64,000 nucleotides of DNA from an uncultured Bacteroides sp. (lineage in GTDB: Bacteria; Bacteroidota; Bacteroidia; Bacteroidales; Bacteroidaceae): NCBI GenBank assembly GCA_949300425.1, contig CASGED010000086.1, positions 1-64,000 on the forward strand. Reading direction: 5' to 3'. Both the position numbers and the translations under genes were made by a program. A model generated the notes under the pieces. That model was not told the origin of the DNA. It did not search any database and worked only from the letters and a program-made list of their open reading frames with translations. Each line of letters starts with the position of its first letter. Positions within the stretch are counted from its first letter, which is position 1. Below, in pieces: positions 42,186-51,636 of the stretch.

Positions 42186-44950
42186 CAAGCGTTGTGAATG
42201 GAGAGAAAATCGCTAAGATGCAGACTTCTAACGTCTCCAAATCATTGGAAGGTGCCATGGCCGGTGTGCAAATCTCGCAAAGCAGCGGCCAGCCGGGTTC
42301 GTCGGGCAGCATCTTCATCCGTGGTATCGGCTCCATATCGGCAGGTCGTGAAGCATTGATTGTAGTAGACGGTGTGCCTTATGAAGGTAGTTTGAACCAA
42401 ATCGCCCCGAGCGATATCGAATCCATGACCGTGTTGAAGGATGCCGCCGCCAACTCTCTGTATGGCGCACGCGGTGCCAATGGTGTGGTGCTGATTACTA
42501 CCAAGAAAGGTAAAAGTGGAAAGACGAGAGTGACGTTCGAAAACCGTACCGGTGTCAATATGCGCGGTATTCCGTCTTATGACATATTGACTGACCCGGG
42601 AGAATATTATGAACTTTACTGGGAAGCCATGCGCAACAACATGCACTTCAACCAAGGCATGCCATACGCAGCGGCAGGCGTTTACGCCTCACAAAATCTG
42701 GTGAGCGAACTGGGTGGCTATAACAACTATAATGTGGCAGCGGCTGAACTGGTTAATCCCGTTACCGGACGGTTGAATCCGAATGCCCGCTTGATGTATC
42801 ACGACGATTGGTTGGAGGAAGCGTTCCGCCCGGCCATGCGTCAAGAGAACGTCCTCTCGTTGAGCGGCGGTACGGACAAGACTACATACTACGCTTCGGT
42901 AGGTTACTTATATGATAATTCGTACACCGTTAATTCGAATATGAACCGTATCAATGCCCGTGTAAAAGTAGACCAAGAAGTAAACAGTTGGTTCAAGGCC
43001 GGTTTCAACATGGCTTACAGCAATGTAAAAACCAACTCCCCGGACGTGGGTGATACGAATTACTCATCCATATTCTATTTCGGACAATCGGTAGCTCCTA
43101 TTTATCCGGTTTATATGTACGACACTGAGGGTAACAAAATATACGATGCACAGGGAAATGCCCGTTATGACTATGGTACGGAAATGGGTAAACGCCCCAT
43201 CGGCGCTAACGCACACCCTATTGACCAGCAATTGAACAACATCTACAAGGGAACGGTCGATGTCGTCAATGCCAAAGCGTATGCGGAATTCTCTTTCCTG
43301 AAGGATTTCAAACTGACCGTCAATGCAAGTATTGATAACTTCAACACCCGTACCATCAGCTTCCAGACTCCTATCGGAGGTGATGCCTTGAATGTGAACG
43401 GGCGCAGTACGGCGGAAATGAGCCGTTATTTCGTTATCAATGCCAACCAATTGCTGAACTGGTCACATACGTATAACCAAGTACACAATGTGCAGGTGTT
43501 GTTGGGTCACGAAACCAAGAATGACCGTAGCGAGAGCGTTTGGGCTCGGAAAGAGAACTTCTTGGTGCCGGACAATCCGGAACTGGACAATGCCGCCAAG
43601 CTTTCCGACGCCAGTTCCTCGGCTGCGGAATATGCTTTGGAAGGTTACTTCGGACAAGTGCAATACAACTATGACGAGAAGTACTATATTTCCGGTTCGT
43701 ACCGTCGCGACGCTTCCAGCCGTTTCCACCCGGACAACCGTTGGGGTAGTTTCTGGTCGGTAGGTGGTTCATGGCGTATGAACAAGGAGAGTTTCATGGC
43801 TGACCAGACATGGATTGATGACTTGAAAATCAAAGCCAGCTTCGGTACACAGGGTAATGACAACCTTCCCAACAACCAGCCGTATAAGGACCAATACCAA
43901 GTGGTAAGCAACGATGGCGCTATCGGTATCCAGTATGTGTTCCGCGGCAACAAGGACATTACGTGGGAGAAGAGTAACAACTTCAATGCGGGCGTGGAAT
44001 TCAAGTTCTGGAACAAGTTGTCCGGTACCATCGAGTACTTCAACAAGACGACGTGGGATTTGCTTTACTACAAACCGTTGCCTCCTTCACAGGGCGTGCC
44101 GAGCGGCATCTACGAGAACACCATGCGCATGCGCAACCAAGGTGTGGAAATTGAGTTGAGCTACGACATTTTCAACCGGAACAACTTCAAGTGGAACGTT
44201 GCCTTGAACGCCACGCACTATAAGAATGAATTGCTGGAGCTTCCCGAAGACCGTCCACAGGATGGATGGGCAACCGGTAACTACTTCCGTAAAGTGGGTG
44301 CTCCCCTGTATAACTACTACGACTACATGTTTGCCGGGGTAGACCCCGAAAACGGTGACGCTTTGTACTGGGCGGACGAAACGGACGAGAACGGGAATGT
44401 CATTGGACGCAAAACGGTAAATTCTACCAGTCTGGCTACCCGCTATGAATTGGGCAAATCGCCGATACCCGATTTGTACGGTGGTTTCTCTACAGCGATA
44501 GAGGCCTACGGGTTCGACCTCAACGCCAGCTTCGCTTACCAAATTGGCGGTTGGGTATATGACAGCATGTATTCCGGCTTCATGAGTTCGGGTTCGGCAG
44601 GAACCAACTGGCACAAGGACATCTTTAACCGTTGGACTCCGGAGAACCGTTATACGGACGTACCCCGTCTGCAAACCAACTCGTTGGATCAAGGATGCTC
44701 CGGCGACCGTTCGCTGACCAAGGCTTCTTACCTGAGCCTGCGAAGCATGACCATCGGCTATACCTTCCCGAAACGCTGGATGAGCAAGGCGAACATCGAG
44801 AACCTGCGCGTATATGTAGTAGGCGATAATCTGTTCTTGTGGTCCGCACGCCGCGGATTCGACCCCCGTCAAAGCATCATGGAAGGTACTACCGGTTACA
44901 ACTACTCGGCCATGCGTACCGTATCATTGGGTATTAACTTAGAATTTTAA
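42038..44950 (+). CDS. SusC/RagA body without head (silent cassette 2)
   Basis: 970 residues from a TTG at 42038; the first ATG is 42059. Homology to the complete SusC begins at about 42005. It lacks promoter, signal peptide and the first ~66 residues but has an intact TonB-box region, plug (AANSLYGARGANGVVLITTK) and barrel ending VSLGINLEF. The N-terminal ~43 residues after the site equal those of cassette 1, then the proteins diverge strongly, so ligand specificity should differ. No stop or frameshift. In-frame fusion with the 26.2-kb head would give a normal-length transporter. Confidence 0.88.
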   Translation: MIVSYVGMEEQHVGIKPNVRIYLKSNAEMLDEVMVVAYGTAKKSSFTGSASVVNGEKIAKMQTSNVSKSLEGAMAGVQISQSSGQPGSSGSIFIRGIGSISAGREALIVVDGVPYEGSLNQIAPSDIESMTVLKDAAANSLYGARGANGVVLITTKKGKSGKTRVTFENRTGVNMRGIPSYDILTDPGEYYELYWEAMRNNMHFNQGMPYAAAGVYASQNLVSELGGYNNYNVAAAELVNPVTGRLNPNARLMYHDDWLEEAFRPAMRQENVLSLSGGTDKTTYYASVGYLYDNSYTVNSNMNRINARVKVDQEVNSWFKAGFNMAYSNVKTNSPDVGDTNYSSIFYFGQSVAPIYPVYMYDTEGNKIYDAQGNARYDYGTEMGKRPIGANAHPIDQQLNNIYKGTVDVVNAKAYAEFSFLKDFKLTVNASIDNFNTRTISFQTPIGGDALNVNGRSTAEMSRYFVINANQLLNWSHTYNQVHNVQVLLGHETKNDRSESVWARKENFLVPDNPELDNAAKLSDASSSAAEYALEGYFGQVQYNYDEKYYISGSYRRDASSRFHPDNRWGSFWSVGGSWRMNKESFMADQTWIDDLKIKASFGTQGNDNLPNNQPYKDQYQVVSNDGAIGIQYVFRGNKDITWEKSNNFNAGVEFKFWNKLSGTIEYFNKTTWDLLYYKPLPPSQGVPSGIYENTMRMRNQGVEIELSYDIFNRNNFKWNVALNATHYKNELLELPEDRPQDGWATGNYFRKVGAPLYNYYDYMFAGVDPENGDALYWADETDENGNVIGRKTVNSTSLATRYELGKSPIPDLYGGFSTAIEAYGFDLNASFAYQIGGWVYDSMYSGFMSSGSAGTNWHKDIFNRWTPENRYTDVPRLQTNSLDQGCSGDRSLTKASYLSLRSMTIGYTFPKRWMSKANIENLRVYVVGDNLFLWSARRGFDPRQSIMEGTTGYNYSAMRTVSLGINLEF

Positions 44951-44962
44951 AAAGAAAGTGAT

Positions 44963-46492
44963 ATGAAATACATTAAAAGAATATTATTCGCAACCGTTAC
45001 GGGACTGGCCTTGACGGCTTGTGGCGATGACTTTTTCGACACGGAGAATGCCGGAGTAGCCAGTCAGGAGGAGATTGACGAAATAGGCAACAGCAGCCCG
45101 GACGCTTTGATTAACGTAGTAGAGCCGTTGATGTTAGGTTTGAACAACTATACCTACCAATATAATACACAGGGAAGTTCCTCAACGGTCCATAACGACT
45201 TCGGTTTGATGAGCATTTACCACTTGGGAGATGTGATGAATGACGATATGGCCATCAAGTTGCCCGGAAGTGGTTGGTTCAGTTTCGACTACCAGTTGGA
45301 CTACTGGGGCGAGCAATATGTCCGTCCGTTCTTTTACTGGAACTTCTTCTATTCCATCATCACCAAAGCGAATGACATTATCAGCAAAATCGGTGAAGAT
45401 GTGGAAGATGCTGATTTGAAAGCCTATAGAGGCCAATCCTACGTCTACCGCGCATTGGCTCATGCTTATTTGGCGCAGATGTTCCAACAAACTTATATTG
45501 GCAATGAAGAAGCACCGGGTGTGCCCATCGTATTGACACCGACGGAAGCGGAAGACGCTTACGCCGGACGTGCCCCTCTTTCGCAAGTCTACGCCCAAGT
45601 GGAGAAAGACTTCAAGAAGGGAATTGAGCTGTTGGCAGGTTGGCAACGTCCCAACAAGACCATGATTGACGAACAGGTGGCCGCAGGTTTGTACTCCCGC
45701 GTATGCTTGGTAACCAATAATTGGGACGATGCCATCACGTATGCCCGGAAAGCCCGTGAAGGCTACAGCGTATATTCCTCTACGGAACTGCTGGCCGACA
45801 ACGCTTTCAACAACATCAATGCTAAGGAATGGATGTGGGGCGCGGACATTACGTCGGAAACGACCACTATGTTTGCCTCTTTCTTCTCATTTATCTGCTC
45901 GTATGATGCCGGTTATGGTGGTGAGGTAGGTCAGTACCGTATGATTGACGCCAAACTGTATAACTCCATGTCGGCGAATGATGTCCGTCGTTTGCAATTT
46001 AAAGTCGCCGGTTCGGGCGTACAGTACACAGAGCAGGAAAGCGGTTTCGCGGATTATACGAACCTTAAGTTCAAGAAAGTAGCCAACTGGGAAGCCGATT
46101 ATCTCTATATGCGTGTATCCGAAATGATTCTGAACGAAGCCGAAGCCTTGGCGCACAAAGGCGACAATGCGGGTGCCGCCCAAGTATTAAAGGAGCTGAT
46201 GTCCCAACGTGACCCCTCGTGGAACATGGCGTCGGTTACCGTAGACGATGTGTACCAGCAACGCCGCTTAGAGTTGTGGGGTGAAGGTTTCTCCCTCTTC
46301 GACCACCTGCGTTTGAAGAAAGGCATCGACCGCGCTTATGAAGGCAGCAACCATGACCCAAGTGTGCAATACACCATTGACGCGGGCAGTTGGTACTTCT
46401 TATATCAGATTCCTTTGAGAGAGTTGGACAACAGCGACGCCATTACGGAAGCCGAGCAGAATCCCGCTCCTACAGAGAGCAAGTTTAAATAA
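44963..46492 (+). CDS. SusD/RagB family lipoprotein (silent cassette 2)
   Basis: 509 residues with lipobox ALTAC (Cys20). SusD-type helices include YRGQSYVYRALAHAYLAQMF, and the C-terminal signature is YQQRRLELWGEGFSLFDHLR. It begins 12 bp after the headless susC. Likely the lid of that transporter. Codon use is less GC-rich than the equivalent gene of cassette 1, in line with a different source. Confidence 0.92.
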   Translation: MKYIKRILFATVTGLALTACGDDFFDTENAGVASQEEIDEIGNSSPDALINVVEPLMLGLNNYTYQYNTQGSSSTVHNDFGLMSIYHLGDVMNDDMAIKLPGSGWFSFDYQLDYWGEQYVRPFFYWNFFYSIITKANDIISKIGEDVEDADLKAYRGQSYVYRALAHAYLAQMFQQTYIGNEEAPGVPIVLTPTEAEDAYAGRAPLSQVYAQVEKDFKKGIELLAGWQRPNKTMIDEQVAAGLYSRVCLVTNNWDDAITYARKAREGYSVYSSTELLADNAFNNINAKEWMWGADITSETTTMFASFFSFICSYDAGYGGEVGQYRMIDAKLYNSMSANDVRRLQFKVAGSGVQYTEQESGFADYTNLKFKKVANWEADYLYMRVSEMILNEAEALAHKGDNAGAAQVLKELMSQRDPSWNMASVTVDDVYQQRRLELWGEGFSLFDHLRLKKGIDRAYEGSNHDPSVQYTIDAGSWYFLYQIPLRELDNSDAITEAEQNPAPTESKFK

Positions 46493-46514
46493 TTATTGTA
46501 AGTAGAATATTTAT

Positions 46515-47330
46515 ATGAAAAAGATATATGCATTTATGCTGATGGCAGGCTTGGCGTTCTTCAACGCCGCCTGCGAAAGCGACGCCACGCTGGACGAGAC
46601 ACGGCTGGCAGATGTAACAGCACCGTCCGTTTCGTTGGACAACGTTACGGTAAACAAGTTCGATGCGAGCTTTACTGTTACCTTGAGTGAGAAAGGCAAT
46701 CCGGAAGCACGGGAAGTTGGCGTGTTTGTCAGCACAGAGAGCCAACCGGATATGAACAATTCCACCGTACTGGCCTCATCAGACATGACCGAACCGACAA
46801 CAACTCTGACCGGTACTTTTACCCCGGGAACAACTTTCTATGTATGCGCTTATGTTCTGACGGCCAATCAACTGCTGACCTCTGAAGTACAGACGTTCAC
46901 AACAGATTCGCACTATTTGGGGGCGTTCTTAGGCGAGAAAGTTTTCAATGGTTACAATCTCCATGCGGAAGACAATTATCCGATAGCTGTCACCATCACT
47001 GCGGATGAAGAGGACGAGACTATCGGTTATCTGAGTGGATTGAGTTCGTTTGCCACCCCGGATGCATTGGTTTTAGAGCCTGTCAAGATGAAATTTGACA
47101 TCGAAGCGGGTACCGTGACCATTTTGGATGGCCAAATTGTTAATGAGCCCAACTATGGTCCGTACCAATATTGCATAATGGATGCTTCAACGGGACAATT
47201 CTTGTCGGGGGATAATGTAGGTGTTATCAGAGATGGAGTGATTTACTTCAATTCATTGGCGGCACTGATTATTGACGGAGGAAATGCCGGAGTTTCCCAC
47301 TTGGCTTATTTGGATATAACCATCCAATAA
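46515..47330 (+). CDS. Surface lipoprotein in SusE position (silent cassette 2)
   Basis: 271 residues with lipobox FNAAC (Cys20). Residues ~35-125 look like a fibronectin-III-like domain (APSVSLDNVTVNKFDASFTV, then FYVCAYVLTANQLLTSEVQT). The C-terminal part (~130-270) is beta-rich and has no family I recognise. It is unlike the lipoproteins of the other two copies in sequence, so each SusCD body carries its own third protein. Confidence 0.72.
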   Translation: MKKIYAFMLMAGLAFFNAACESDATLDETRLADVTAPSVSLDNVTVNKFDASFTVTLSEKGNPEAREVGVFVSTESQPDMNNSTVLASSDMTEPTTTLTGTFTPGTTFYVCAYVLTANQLLTSEVQTFTTDSHYLGAFLGEKVFNGYNLHAEDNYPIAVTITADEEDETIGYLSGLSSFATPDALVLEPVKMKFDIEAGTVTILDGQIVNEPNYGPYQYCIMDASTGQFLSGDNVGVIRDGVIYFNSLAALIIDGGNAGVSHLAYLDITIQ

Positions 47331-47360
47331 GAGAGGAATAATCCTTTTGAGTTAAAAGAG

Positions 47361-47394
47361 AAAGGGCGTACCCGCAAAGGGTATGCCCTTTTTA
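47361..47394 (+). terminator. Terminator of silent cassette 2
   Basis: AAGGGCGTACCC, loop GCAAA, GGGTATGCCCTT and a T-run. Stem, loop and the following TTTTTAATTGCC plus CATGTAA match the terminator of the expressed operon at 19.2 kb (read on the minus strand). Confidence 0.85.
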
Positions 47395-47441
47395 ATTGCC
47401 ACATGTAAATATTGAAGGTATGGGGGACACACGCTCTCTTT

Positions 47442-48395
47442 TTACAGGCTCTCCAATAACCGCTTCAGTACGACCGTAGCTGAAATCTCGCGGTTGGCCG
47501 CTTCCGGTATGACAATGCTTTGCGGGCTCTCTATCACGTCGTCCGTAACAATCATGTTGCGGCGGACGGGCAGGCAGTGCATGAAATAGGCGTTGTTGGT
47601 CACGCCCATCTGGCGGTCGCTTACTGTCCAGGCACGGTCTTTACTCAGAATCTGGCCATAGTTCTCGCCGGTATAGGCAGCCCAGTTCTTCGCATAGATG
47701 AAGTCGGCTCCTTCGAAAGCTTTCATTTGGTCATACTCCACACGGGCTTGTCCCACAAACTTCGGGTCCAGCTCGTAGCCCTCCGGATGGGTAATGACAA
47801 ACTCATAGTCTGTTGCGTTCATCCACTCTGCAAAGGAGTTGGGCACAGCTTGAGGCAAGGGACGCGGATGGGGCGCCCATGTCATTACGACTTTGGGACG
47901 TGCTTTCTTCTTATACTCCTCAATGGTGATGAGGTCCGCAAAACTTTGAAGCGGATGGCGCGTGGCGGCCTCCATGGAGAATACGGGACGCCCCGAATAC
48001 CGGATGAACTGGTTCAGGATGACTTCATTGTAATCATACTCGCGGCTTTCGAAACGGGCGAACGAGCGGACACCGATGATGTCACAATAGCATCCCATTA
48101 CCGGAATGGCTTCCAACAGATGTTCGGGCTTGTCACCGTCCATGATGACTCCTCTTTCGGTCTCCAGCTTCCAGGCGCCTTGGTTGATGTCGAGCACAAT
48201 GACATTCATGCCCAGGTTCAGCGCCGCCTTTTGGGTACTCAGGCGAGTGCGCAGGCTGGAATTGAAGAAGATCATCAGGAGCGTTTTGTTACGTCCTAAC
48301 TCTACATATTTAAAACGGTCCTTCTTAATCTCGAATGCTTCGTCAAGTGCGGACTTCAGATTGCCGATGTCCTGCACGCAGGTAAAATTCTTCAT
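47442..48395 (-). CDS. argF': N-succinylornithine carbamoyltransferase (ArgF')
   Basis: 317 residues. Transcarbamylase motifs are present: carbamoyl-phosphate site FFNSSLRTRLSTQKAA and the HCLPVRRN motif near the C-terminus. The overall sequence, with WKLETERGVIMDGDKPEHLL and the Pro in DKPEH, fits the Bacteroidota ArgF' group, which uses N-succinylornithine, rather than OTCase or the Xanthomonas acetylornithine enzyme (Glu at that site). It makes N-succinylcitrulline for arginine synthesis. No other arg gene is near. It lies 44 bp downstream of rnr. Confidence 0.88.
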   Translation of the reverse strand: MKNFTCVQDIGNLKSALDEAFEIKKDRFKYVELGRNKTLLMIFFNSSLRTRLSTQKAALNLGMNVIVLDINQGAWKLETERGVIMDGDKPEHLLEAIPVMGCYCDIIGVRSFARFESREYDYNEVILNQFIRYSGRPVFSMEAATRHPLQSFADLITIEEYKKKARPKVVMTWAPHPRPLPQAVPNSFAEWMNATDYEFVITHPEGYELDPKFVGQARVEYDQMKAFEGADFIYAKNWAAYTGENYGQILSKDRAWTVSDRQMGVTNNAYFMHCLPVRRNMIVTDDVIESPQSIVIPEAANREISATVVLKRLLESL

Positions 48396-48439
48396 ACTAT
48401 TCTTTCTCTTATCTTATTAATAAATGAAACTTCAGTTCT

Positions 48440-50596
48440 CTATGCCAGCGCGAAGTCCAGTTGCTTCTTCTCCAGGTTGGCGCGAGCCACGCGGATGGTG
48501 ATGGGGTCGCCCAAGGAGTAGGTGTGGTTCTTGTTGCGGCGGCCTCGGAGGCAGTAGTTCTTCTCGTCGAACTCGTAGTAGTCGTCGTCGAGGTCGCGGA
48601 TGGGCACCATGCCTTCGCACTTGTTCTCGTTCAGTTCCACGTAGAGGCCCCACTCGGTGACGCCGCTGATGACGCCGTCGTACACCTGCCCCACGTGTTC
48701 CTGCATGAACTCCACTTGCTTGTACTTCACGCTTGAGCGTTCGGCCTGGGCGGCGAGTTGCTCCATGGCGCTGGAGTGCTCGCACAGGGCTTCGTACTTC
48801 TTCTCGCTGACGCTGCGGCCCCGCTCGTCGATGTATTTGGTGAGCAGCCGGTGCACCATCATGTCGGGATAGCGGCGGATGGGCGAGGTGAAGTGTGTGT
48901 AGTAGTCGAAGGCGAGGCCGTAGTGGCCGATGTTGTGGGTGGAGTATCGTGCTTTCTGCATGGCGCGTATGGAGACGGTCTCGATGAGGTTCTGCTCCTT
49001 CTTGCCCTGCACGTCGTCCAGCAGGTGGTTGATGGACTTGGAGACGTCGGTCTTGGTGCCTGTGGTGCGCAGCTTGTAGCCGAAGCGGGCGATGAACTGC
49101 GAGAGGTTGTCCAGCTTGGCGGGGTCGGGCAGGTCGTGTATGCGGTAGGGGAAGACCTTGGCCTTCTTGCCCGCCGGTACGCGTCCGATACGCTCGGCGA
49201 CGGTGCGGTTGGCCAGCAGCATGAATTCTTCTATCAGCTTGTTGGCGTCCTTCGATTCCTTGAAGTAGACGCGTATGGGGTGTCCCTTGCTGTCTATCTC
49301 GAACTTCACTTCCACGCGGTCGAAGGCGATGGCTCCGTCCTCGAAGCGGCGCTGGCGCAGGAGCTTGGCGAGGCGGTCGAGGGTGAGCAGTTCGGGGGCG
49401 TAGTCGCCCTGCCCGGTCTCAATGACCTGCTGGGCTTCTTCGTAGGTGAAGCGGCGGTCGCTGCGTATGACGGTGTGGACGATGCGCGAGTCGAGCACCC
49501 GTGCCTGGTCGTCCATGCGGAAGATGACGCTGTAGGCCAGCTTGTCCTCATCGGGGCGCAGGGAGCAGAGGTTGTTGCAGAGGCGTTCGGGCAGCATGGG
49601 GATGGTGCGGTCCACGAGGTAGACGGACGTGGCTCGGTGTTCGGCCTCCTTGTCGATGACGGTGCCTTCGTGCACGTAGTAGGTGACGTCGGCGATGTGT
49701 ACGCCCACTTCCCACTGTCCGTTCCCTAAGCTGCGGATGGAGAGGGCGTCGTCGAAGTCCTTGGCGTCGCGGGGGTCGATGGTGAAGGTGGTGACGGGGC
49801 GGAAGTCCTCGCGTCGGGCTATCTCTTCGGGCGTGATTTCGGCGGGGATGCGTTCGGCGGCGTCTTCCACGTTCTTGGGATAGCTGTAGGGCAGGCCGAA
49901 CTCGGCGAGGATGGCGTGCATCTCGGTGTTGTTCTCGCCCGTGCGTCCCAGTATGTCGACAACCTGTCCGATGAGGTTCTTGCCTTTGCCGGGCCATTCG
50001 GTAATCTTCACCACGGCTTTGTCGCCGCTCTTGCCTCCCTTCAGTTTGTCTTTGGGGATGAAGATGTCGTTGGCCAGGGTGCGGTTCTCGGTGACGAGGA
50101 AGGCGTAGGACTTCGACACTTCCAGCGTGCCCACGAAGGTGTCTTTGGCGCGTTGCAGGATTTCGATGACCTCGCCTTCGGGCTGACGTCCCCGTCGGCG
50201 GGCATAGAAGGCGATGCGCACACGGTCGCCTGACATGGCGTGGGCACAGTTGCGCTCGGCGATGAAGACGGGGTCGCCGCCATCGTCGGGGATAAACGAA
50301 TTCTTGCCGTTGCTTTTGCGCTGGAAGGTGCCGGTCATCTCCACGCCGTGGTCGTTGAGGCGGTAGACGTGCTTCTCCGGCTCCCGGATGTAGTCGTCCT
50401 CCTTCAGTTCGGCGAGGATGTCCACGCAGAGCATCTTCTGGGGATGCGTATTGAGGTGCAGTTGGTCGAAGATGTACTTCAGGGGCAGGGCTTCACCTTG
50501 CTTCTGCTGGAAGAAGTCGAGCAACGTCTTGACGAGTTGCTTCTTGGTCATGTGCTTGCCCGCCTTCTTCTCTTTCTTTTCTTTTTTCTTTCCCAT
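48440..50596 (-). CDS. rnr: Ribonuclease R
   Basis: 718 residues from MGKKKEKKEKKAGK; the same frame runs further upstream through the divergent CDF gene and is rejected. Order: basic N-terminus and winged helix (KQLVKTLLDFFQQKQGEALP), two cold-shock/OB domains, RNB domain with the metal-binding DPRDAKDFDDALSI, then a C-terminal S1 domain (VGQVYDGVISGVTEWGLYVE). A 3'-5' exoribonuclease that degrades structured RNA. Its codon use is strikingly GC-rich compared with the SusCD region. Confidence 0.95.
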   Translation of the reverse strand: MGKKKEKKEKKAGKHMTKKQLVKTLLDFFQQKQGEALPLKYIFDQLHLNTHPQKMLCVDILAELKEDDYIREPEKHVYRLNDHGVEMTGTFQRKSNGKNSFIPDDGGDPVFIAERNCAHAMSGDRVRIAFYARRRGRQPEGEVIEILQRAKDTFVGTLEVSKSYAFLVTENRTLANDIFIPKDKLKGGKSGDKAVVKITEWPGKGKNLIGQVVDILGRTGENNTEMHAILAEFGLPYSYPKNVEDAAERIPAEITPEEIARREDFRPVTTFTIDPRDAKDFDDALSIRSLGNGQWEVGVHIADVTYYVHEGTVIDKEAEHRATSVYLVDRTIPMLPERLCNNLCSLRPDEDKLAYSVIFRMDDQARVLDSRIVHTVIRSDRRFTYEEAQQVIETGQGDYAPELLTLDRLAKLLRQRRFEDGAIAFDRVEVKFEIDSKGHPIRVYFKESKDANKLIEEFMLLANRTVAERIGRVPAGKKAKVFPYRIHDLPDPAKLDNLSQFIARFGYKLRTTGTKTDVSKSINHLLDDVQGKKEQNLIETVSIRAMQKARYSTHNIGHYGLAFDYYTHFTSPIRRYPDMMVHRLLTKYIDERGRSVSEKKYEALCEHSSAMEQLAAQAERSSVKYKQVEFMQEHVGQVYDGVISGVTEWGLYVELNENKCEGMVPIRDLDDDYYEFDEKNYCLRGRRNKNHTYSLGDPITIRVARANLEKKQLDFALA

Positions 50597-50634
50597 AATG
50601 GTCGGTTTGTTAGAAGTTATGGTCTGAACCTTTG

Positions 50635-50642
50635 CAAAGGTA
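50635..50642 (-). promoter_or_regulatory. Putative -7 promoter element TACCTTTG for rnr
   Basis: Minus strand, 39 bp upstream of the rnr ATG at 50596. Fits TAnnTTTG; -33 unclear. Confidence 0.45.
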
Positions 50643-50665
50643 GCAAACATTTGGGAAAAATGTCT

Positions 50666-50673
50666 TATCTTTG
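50666..50673 (+). promoter_or_regulatory. Putative -7 promoter element TATCTTTG for the CDF gene
   Basis: Plus strand, 37 bp upstream of the ATG at 50711, diverging from the rnr element. A TTTG lies 12 bp upstream, too close for the usual 19-21 bp. Confidence 0.45.
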
Positions 50674-50710
50674 CCGCTCCTTTTGATAGTATATAAGAAA
50701 GAGGCTTATT

Positions 50711-51628
50711 ATGAATACTCAACTCTCTGACCGGCAGGAAGGTCCGGCCCGCGAACGCGAAATCTACAAGGTGACGATTGTGGGCAGTGTGGTGAACTTC
50801 GTGCTGCTCCTCTTCAAGTTCTTTGCGGGCATCGCCGGCCATAGTGCCGCCATGCTGGCCGATGCGGTGCATTCGTTGTCCGACTTCGTGACGGACATCA
50901 TCGTGCTGGTCTTCGTGCGCCTTTCCTCCAAGCCCGAAGATGCCGACCATGACTACGGCCACGGCAAGTACGAGACGCTGGCCACGGCCATCATCGGCGT
51001 CTGCCTCTGCCTGGTAGGCTTAGGAATCCTGTGGAACGGGGCGAACTCCATCTGGCAGGTTATCCAAGGCGGCACGTTGCCCGAACCGGGAATGCTGGCG
51101 CTGATAGCCGCCCTCATCTCCATCGCTTCTAAGGAAATACTGTACCAATACACCGTATACGTGGGCCGCAAGCTCGACTCGCAGGCCGTCGTGGCCAACG
51201 CCTGGCACCACCGGAGCGACGCTTTCTCGTCCGTCGGCACGGCCATCGGCATCGGAGGCGCCATTCTGCTGGGCGACCAGTGGCGGGTGCTCGACCCCAT
51301 TGCCGCCGTGGTGGTGAGCTTCTTCATCATCAAGGTGTCGGTGAAGCTCCTGGTGCCTTCCATGAACGAACTGCTGGAGAAGTCCCTGCCCGCCGAAGTG
51401 GAGGATGAAATTCTCCGCATTGTGCTTTCCTGCCCCGGCGCCACGTCTCCCCATCATTTGCGCACACGCCGCATCGGCACCCGTTCCTCCATCGACCTGC
51501 ACGTCCGCATGGACGGACATCTGACCTTGGAAGAAGCACACCACAAGGCCACGGAGATAGAGAACAGGCTGAAGGAGCGTTTCGGGGGGCATACCTATAT
51601 TAACATTCATGTGGAACCGCTGAAATAG
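50711..51628 (+). CDS. Cation diffusion facilitator (FieF-like)
   Basis: 305 residues, six membrane helices then a C-terminal cytoplasmic domain. The two halves of the transport metal site are visible: MLADAVHSLSDFVTD in helix 2 and NAWHHRSDAFSSVGT in helix 5. The last ~90 residues form the ferredoxin-like cation-binding domain (SIDLHVRMDGHLTLEEAHHK). It exports divalent metal (Zn, Fe or Mn) against the proton gradient. The epimerase gene follows after 8 bp. Confidence 0.92.
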   Translation: MNTQLSDRQEGPAREREIYKVTIVGSVVNFVLLLFKFFAGIAGHSAAMLADAVHSLSDFVTDIIVLVFVRLSSKPEDADHDYGHGKYETLATAIIGVCLCLVGLGILWNGANSIWQVIQGGTLPEPGMLALIAALISIASKEILYQYTVYVGRKLDSQAVVANAWHHRSDAFSSVGTAIGIGGAILLGDQWRVLDPIAAVVVSFFIIKVSVKLLVPSMNELLEKSLPAEVEDEILRIVLSCPGATSPHHLRTRRIGTRSSIDLHVRMDGHLTLEEAHHKATEIENRLKERFGGHTYINIHVEPLK

Positions 51629-51636
51629 AAAGAGGA

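Noticed and set aside
48758-49729. 323-codon ORF antisense to rnr
   Set aside because: Low-complexity Val/Gly/Asp composition and full overlap with RNase R; an artefact of GC-rich codons.
50597-50962. N-terminal extension of RNase R
   Set aside because: The extra 122 codons run over the divergent CDF gene and promoter region; the ATG at 50596 starts a normal-length RNase R.
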